Below, one piece after another: positions 14,530 through 16,143 of a DNA stretch of 16,143 nt. This stretch comes from CAYJEQ01 sp964371155 (GTDB lineage: Bacteria > Bacillota > Clostridia > Oscillospirales > Ruminococcaceae). A model generated the notes under the pieces. The model made no database searches, was not told the DNA's origin, and worked only from the letters and a program-made list of their open reading frames with translations. How positions within the stretch are numbered: position 1 is the stretch's first letter; each line of letters starts with the position of its first letter. Made by a program: the position numbers and the translations under genes. The DNA lies in NCBI GenBank assembly GCA_964371155.1, contig CAYJLI010000049.1, positions 1-16,143 of the forward strand. The letters are read 5' to 3'.

Positions 14530-16008
14530 ATGGAGAGCTCAAATATTTATAAAGACATAGCTAAACGCACCGACGGCGGTATATATATAGGAGTGGTCGG
14601 CCCTGTGAGGTCGGGTAAATCAACACTTATAAAAAAATTCATGGAAACCATGGTGCTCCCAAATATAGAAGAGGATTTTCGCAGGGAGCGTGCAATGGAC
14701 GAAATGCCACAATCTGCGGCAGGGCGCACCATTATGACAACCGAGCCAAAATTCATACCCGAGGAAGCTGTAAGAATAAATATAGATCCCACTGCTTCAT
14801 TTGATATAAGAATGATAGACTGCGTTGGTTACATTGTGCCAAGCTCCCTTGGTTATATTGAAAACCAAATGCCAAGAATGGTGCAAACACCTTGGTTTGA
14901 TGAAGCAATCCCGTTTAATATGGCGGCTGAGATAGGTACACAAAAGGTTATAAATGAGCATTCCACCATAGGGCTTGTTGTCACTACTGATGGCAGTATT
15001 AGTGATATTCCCCGTGAGGAATACGCAGAAGCCGAGGAAAGGGTTATAAGGGAATTAACTGCGCTTAATAAACCTTTTGTGGTACTGCTAAACTGTGTTT
15101 ATCCAAATTCCCCCATGGCACAGCAGCTTCGCACTGAATTAGAGGAGAAATACTCTGCGCCTGTAATAGCTGTAAATTGTATCGAACTTTCAGAGGACGA
15201 CATAAAGGATATGCTAAAAGAAGTGCTTTATCGCTTCCCAATTTCTTCGCTCGAAACAAAACTCCCTGCTTGGCTTTGCGCACTTCCAAATGACCATTGG
15301 CTGAGATGCAGTATACTTGACTCTATTAGAAACTGCGTTAAGGACATCACCTGCACTGGAGAAATAAATGGTGTGAGCAGTAGTTTGTCTGAAAAACCAA
15401 ATATTCGCCATGCTGAGCTTGAGGAAATATCACTGGGCGACGGCACAGGCAGGCTAAATATTGAGCTTGACCCCTCTCTATTTTACAAGATTATTGAGGA
15501 GTCTACCGGCATGGAAATAGCCGATGAGGGCGTGCTTATGGAGCTTCTCATAAACCTTTCTGAAAGCAAAAAAGAATATGATAAGTTTAAAGGTGCGCTC
15601 GAAGAAGTTGAAGCCACTGGATATGGTATTGTACTACCTGGAATTGAAGAGCTCAGTCTCGAGGAACCTGAAATAGTAAAACAAGGTGGCAAGTATGGGG
15701 TGAGATTAAAAGCAAGTGCTCCGTCGATACATTTGATGAAAGCAAATATTGACACCGAGATTGCGCCAATTGTCGGCAGTGAAAAGCAGAGTGAAGATTT
15801 GGTTAAATATCTGCTCAATGAGTTTGAAGAAAATCCTAAAAAGATATGGGAGAGCAATTTATTTGGCAAAAGTTTGCATGATTTAGTTAACGAAGGGCTT
15901 CACAATAAGCTCTATCGTATGCCGGCGGATGCAAGGATGAAGATGCAAGAAACCATTGAGCGCATAATTAACGATGGCTGCTCGGGGCTTATCTGCATAA
16001 TTTTATAG
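14530..16008 (+). CDS. spoIVA: Stage IV sporulation protein A, coat morphogenetic ATPase
   Basis: 492 aa, the same length as B. subtilis SpoIVA, from the ATG at 14530 (AAAGGGG 8 nt upstream; an in-frame TTG at 14512 has no role). SpoIVA hydrolyses ATP to polymerise into the basement layer of the spore coat on the outer forespore membrane. Walker A GPVRSGKST places K30 at the B. subtilis position. RTIMTTEPKF carries the sensor threonines T70/T71, and FDIRMIDCVGY carries D97. The extreme C-terminus NDGCSGLICIIL is the conserved tail that meets SpoVM in Bacillus. Nothing is missing or broken. It is probably co-transcribed with sipL from the candidate sigma-E promoter at 12906. Confidence 0.97.
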   Translation: MESSNIYKDIAKRTDGGIYIGVVGPVRSGKSTLIKKFMETMVLPNIEEDFRRERAMDEMPQSAAGRTIMTTEPKFIPEEAVRINIDPTASFDIRMIDCVGYIVPSSLGYIENQMPRMVQTPWFDEAIPFNMAAEIGTQKVINEHSTIGLVVTTDGSISDIPREEYAEAEERVIRELTALNKPFVVLLNCVYPNSPMAQQLRTELEEKYSAPVIAVNCIELSEDDIKDMLKEVLYRFPISSLETKLPAWLCALPNDHWLRCSILDSIRNCVKDITCTGEINGVSSSLSEKPNIRHAELEEISLGDGTGRLNIELDPSLFYKIIEESTGMEIADEGVLMELLINLSESKKEYDKFKGALEEVEATGYGIVLPGIEELSLEEPEIVKQGGKYGVRLKASAPSIHLMKANIDTEIAPIVGSEKQSEDLVKYLLNEFEENPKKIWESNLFGKSLHDLVNEGLHNKLYRMPADARMKMQETIERIINDGCSGLICIIL

Positions 16009-16085
16009 ATGTAACCCTTGCTTATGGATTCTATTACAATCAATTAGCGTAATGTGTGAAGAGTATAACTAATATACAGAAATCA

Positions 16086-16127
16086 TTTACAGCCCTACCC
16101 CACCAAAAGGTGGAGTAGGGCTGTAAA
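16086..16127 (+). terminator. Terminator-like hairpin after spoIVA
   Basis: A 19-position stem (16086-16104 with 16109-16127) has one mismatch and an AAAA loop: TTTACAGCCCTAC...GTAGGGCTGTAAA. It starts 78 bp past the spoIVA stop. The following tract (ATTAAGTTT) is only moderately U-rich. The symmetric A/T flanks suggest it may also serve a gene arriving from the right. Confidence 0.65.
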
Positions 16128-16143
16128 ATTAAGTTTAAAATAC

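Noticed and set aside
1..16143. tRNA, rRNA or CRISPR array
   Set aside because: No cloverleaf-like segment, rRNA motif or regularly spaced repeat series was found on either strand.

Overview
The window reads as AT-rich chromosomal DNA of an endospore-forming anaerobic Firmicute, most likely of the class Clostridia. The main evidence is at the right end: sipL (SPOCS repeats plus LysM) directly followed by spoIVA, an arrangement typical of Clostridia. Strong AGGAGG-type ribosome binding sites, near-consensus TTGACA promoters and several ferredoxin-type Cys proteins agree with this. I cannot name a genus.

Left edge (1-340): the N-terminal part of a MarR-family regulator on the minus strand, with a complete sigma-A promoter framed by two near-identical palindromic operators.

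Arsenic block (465-5692, minus strand, transcribed right to left). The order is arsR, an ArsP-type permease, a small two-cluster ferredoxin, a membrane-anchored thioredoxin, ccdA, a Cys-rich thioredoxin-3-type protein, the arsenite exporter acr3 and arsenate reductase arsC. The logic is sensing, efflux of (organo)arsenicals, an electron/thiol relay in the cytoplasm and across the membrane, arsenate reduction and arsenite export. The ferredoxin gene is split exactly by a 273-bp MITE-like element with terminal inverted repeats and two internal hairpins. Removing it with a 2-bp target duplication restores an 80-codon ferredoxin.

Divergent redox pair (5961-8072, plus strand). A DUF2284 Cys-rich protein is followed by a [2Fe-2S]-ASKHA protein of the corrinoid-reductive-activator type. 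They face arsR across a shared control region that holds an ArsR-type palindrome, so they may be part of the same response. A second near-copy of that palindrome lies inside the operon ahead of the permease gene.

Middle (8139-9007): a strong hairpin between convergent genes, then a purine nucleoside phosphorylase gene on the minus strand.

Uncharacterised pair (9106-12478, minus strand): a 143-aa YbjN-like protein followed by a 967-aa STAND-type P-loop ATPase with helical repeats. The ATPase C-terminus appears homologous to the small protein. The roughly 490 bp upstream hold three copies of an AT-rich motif, hairpins, and a short remnant resembling the start of DUF11-type proteins.

Right end (12906-16127, plus strand): a candidate sigma-E promoter, sipL, spoIVA and a terminator-like hairpin. 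These encode the protein that tethers the coat basement layer to the forespore and the ATPase that builds that layer.
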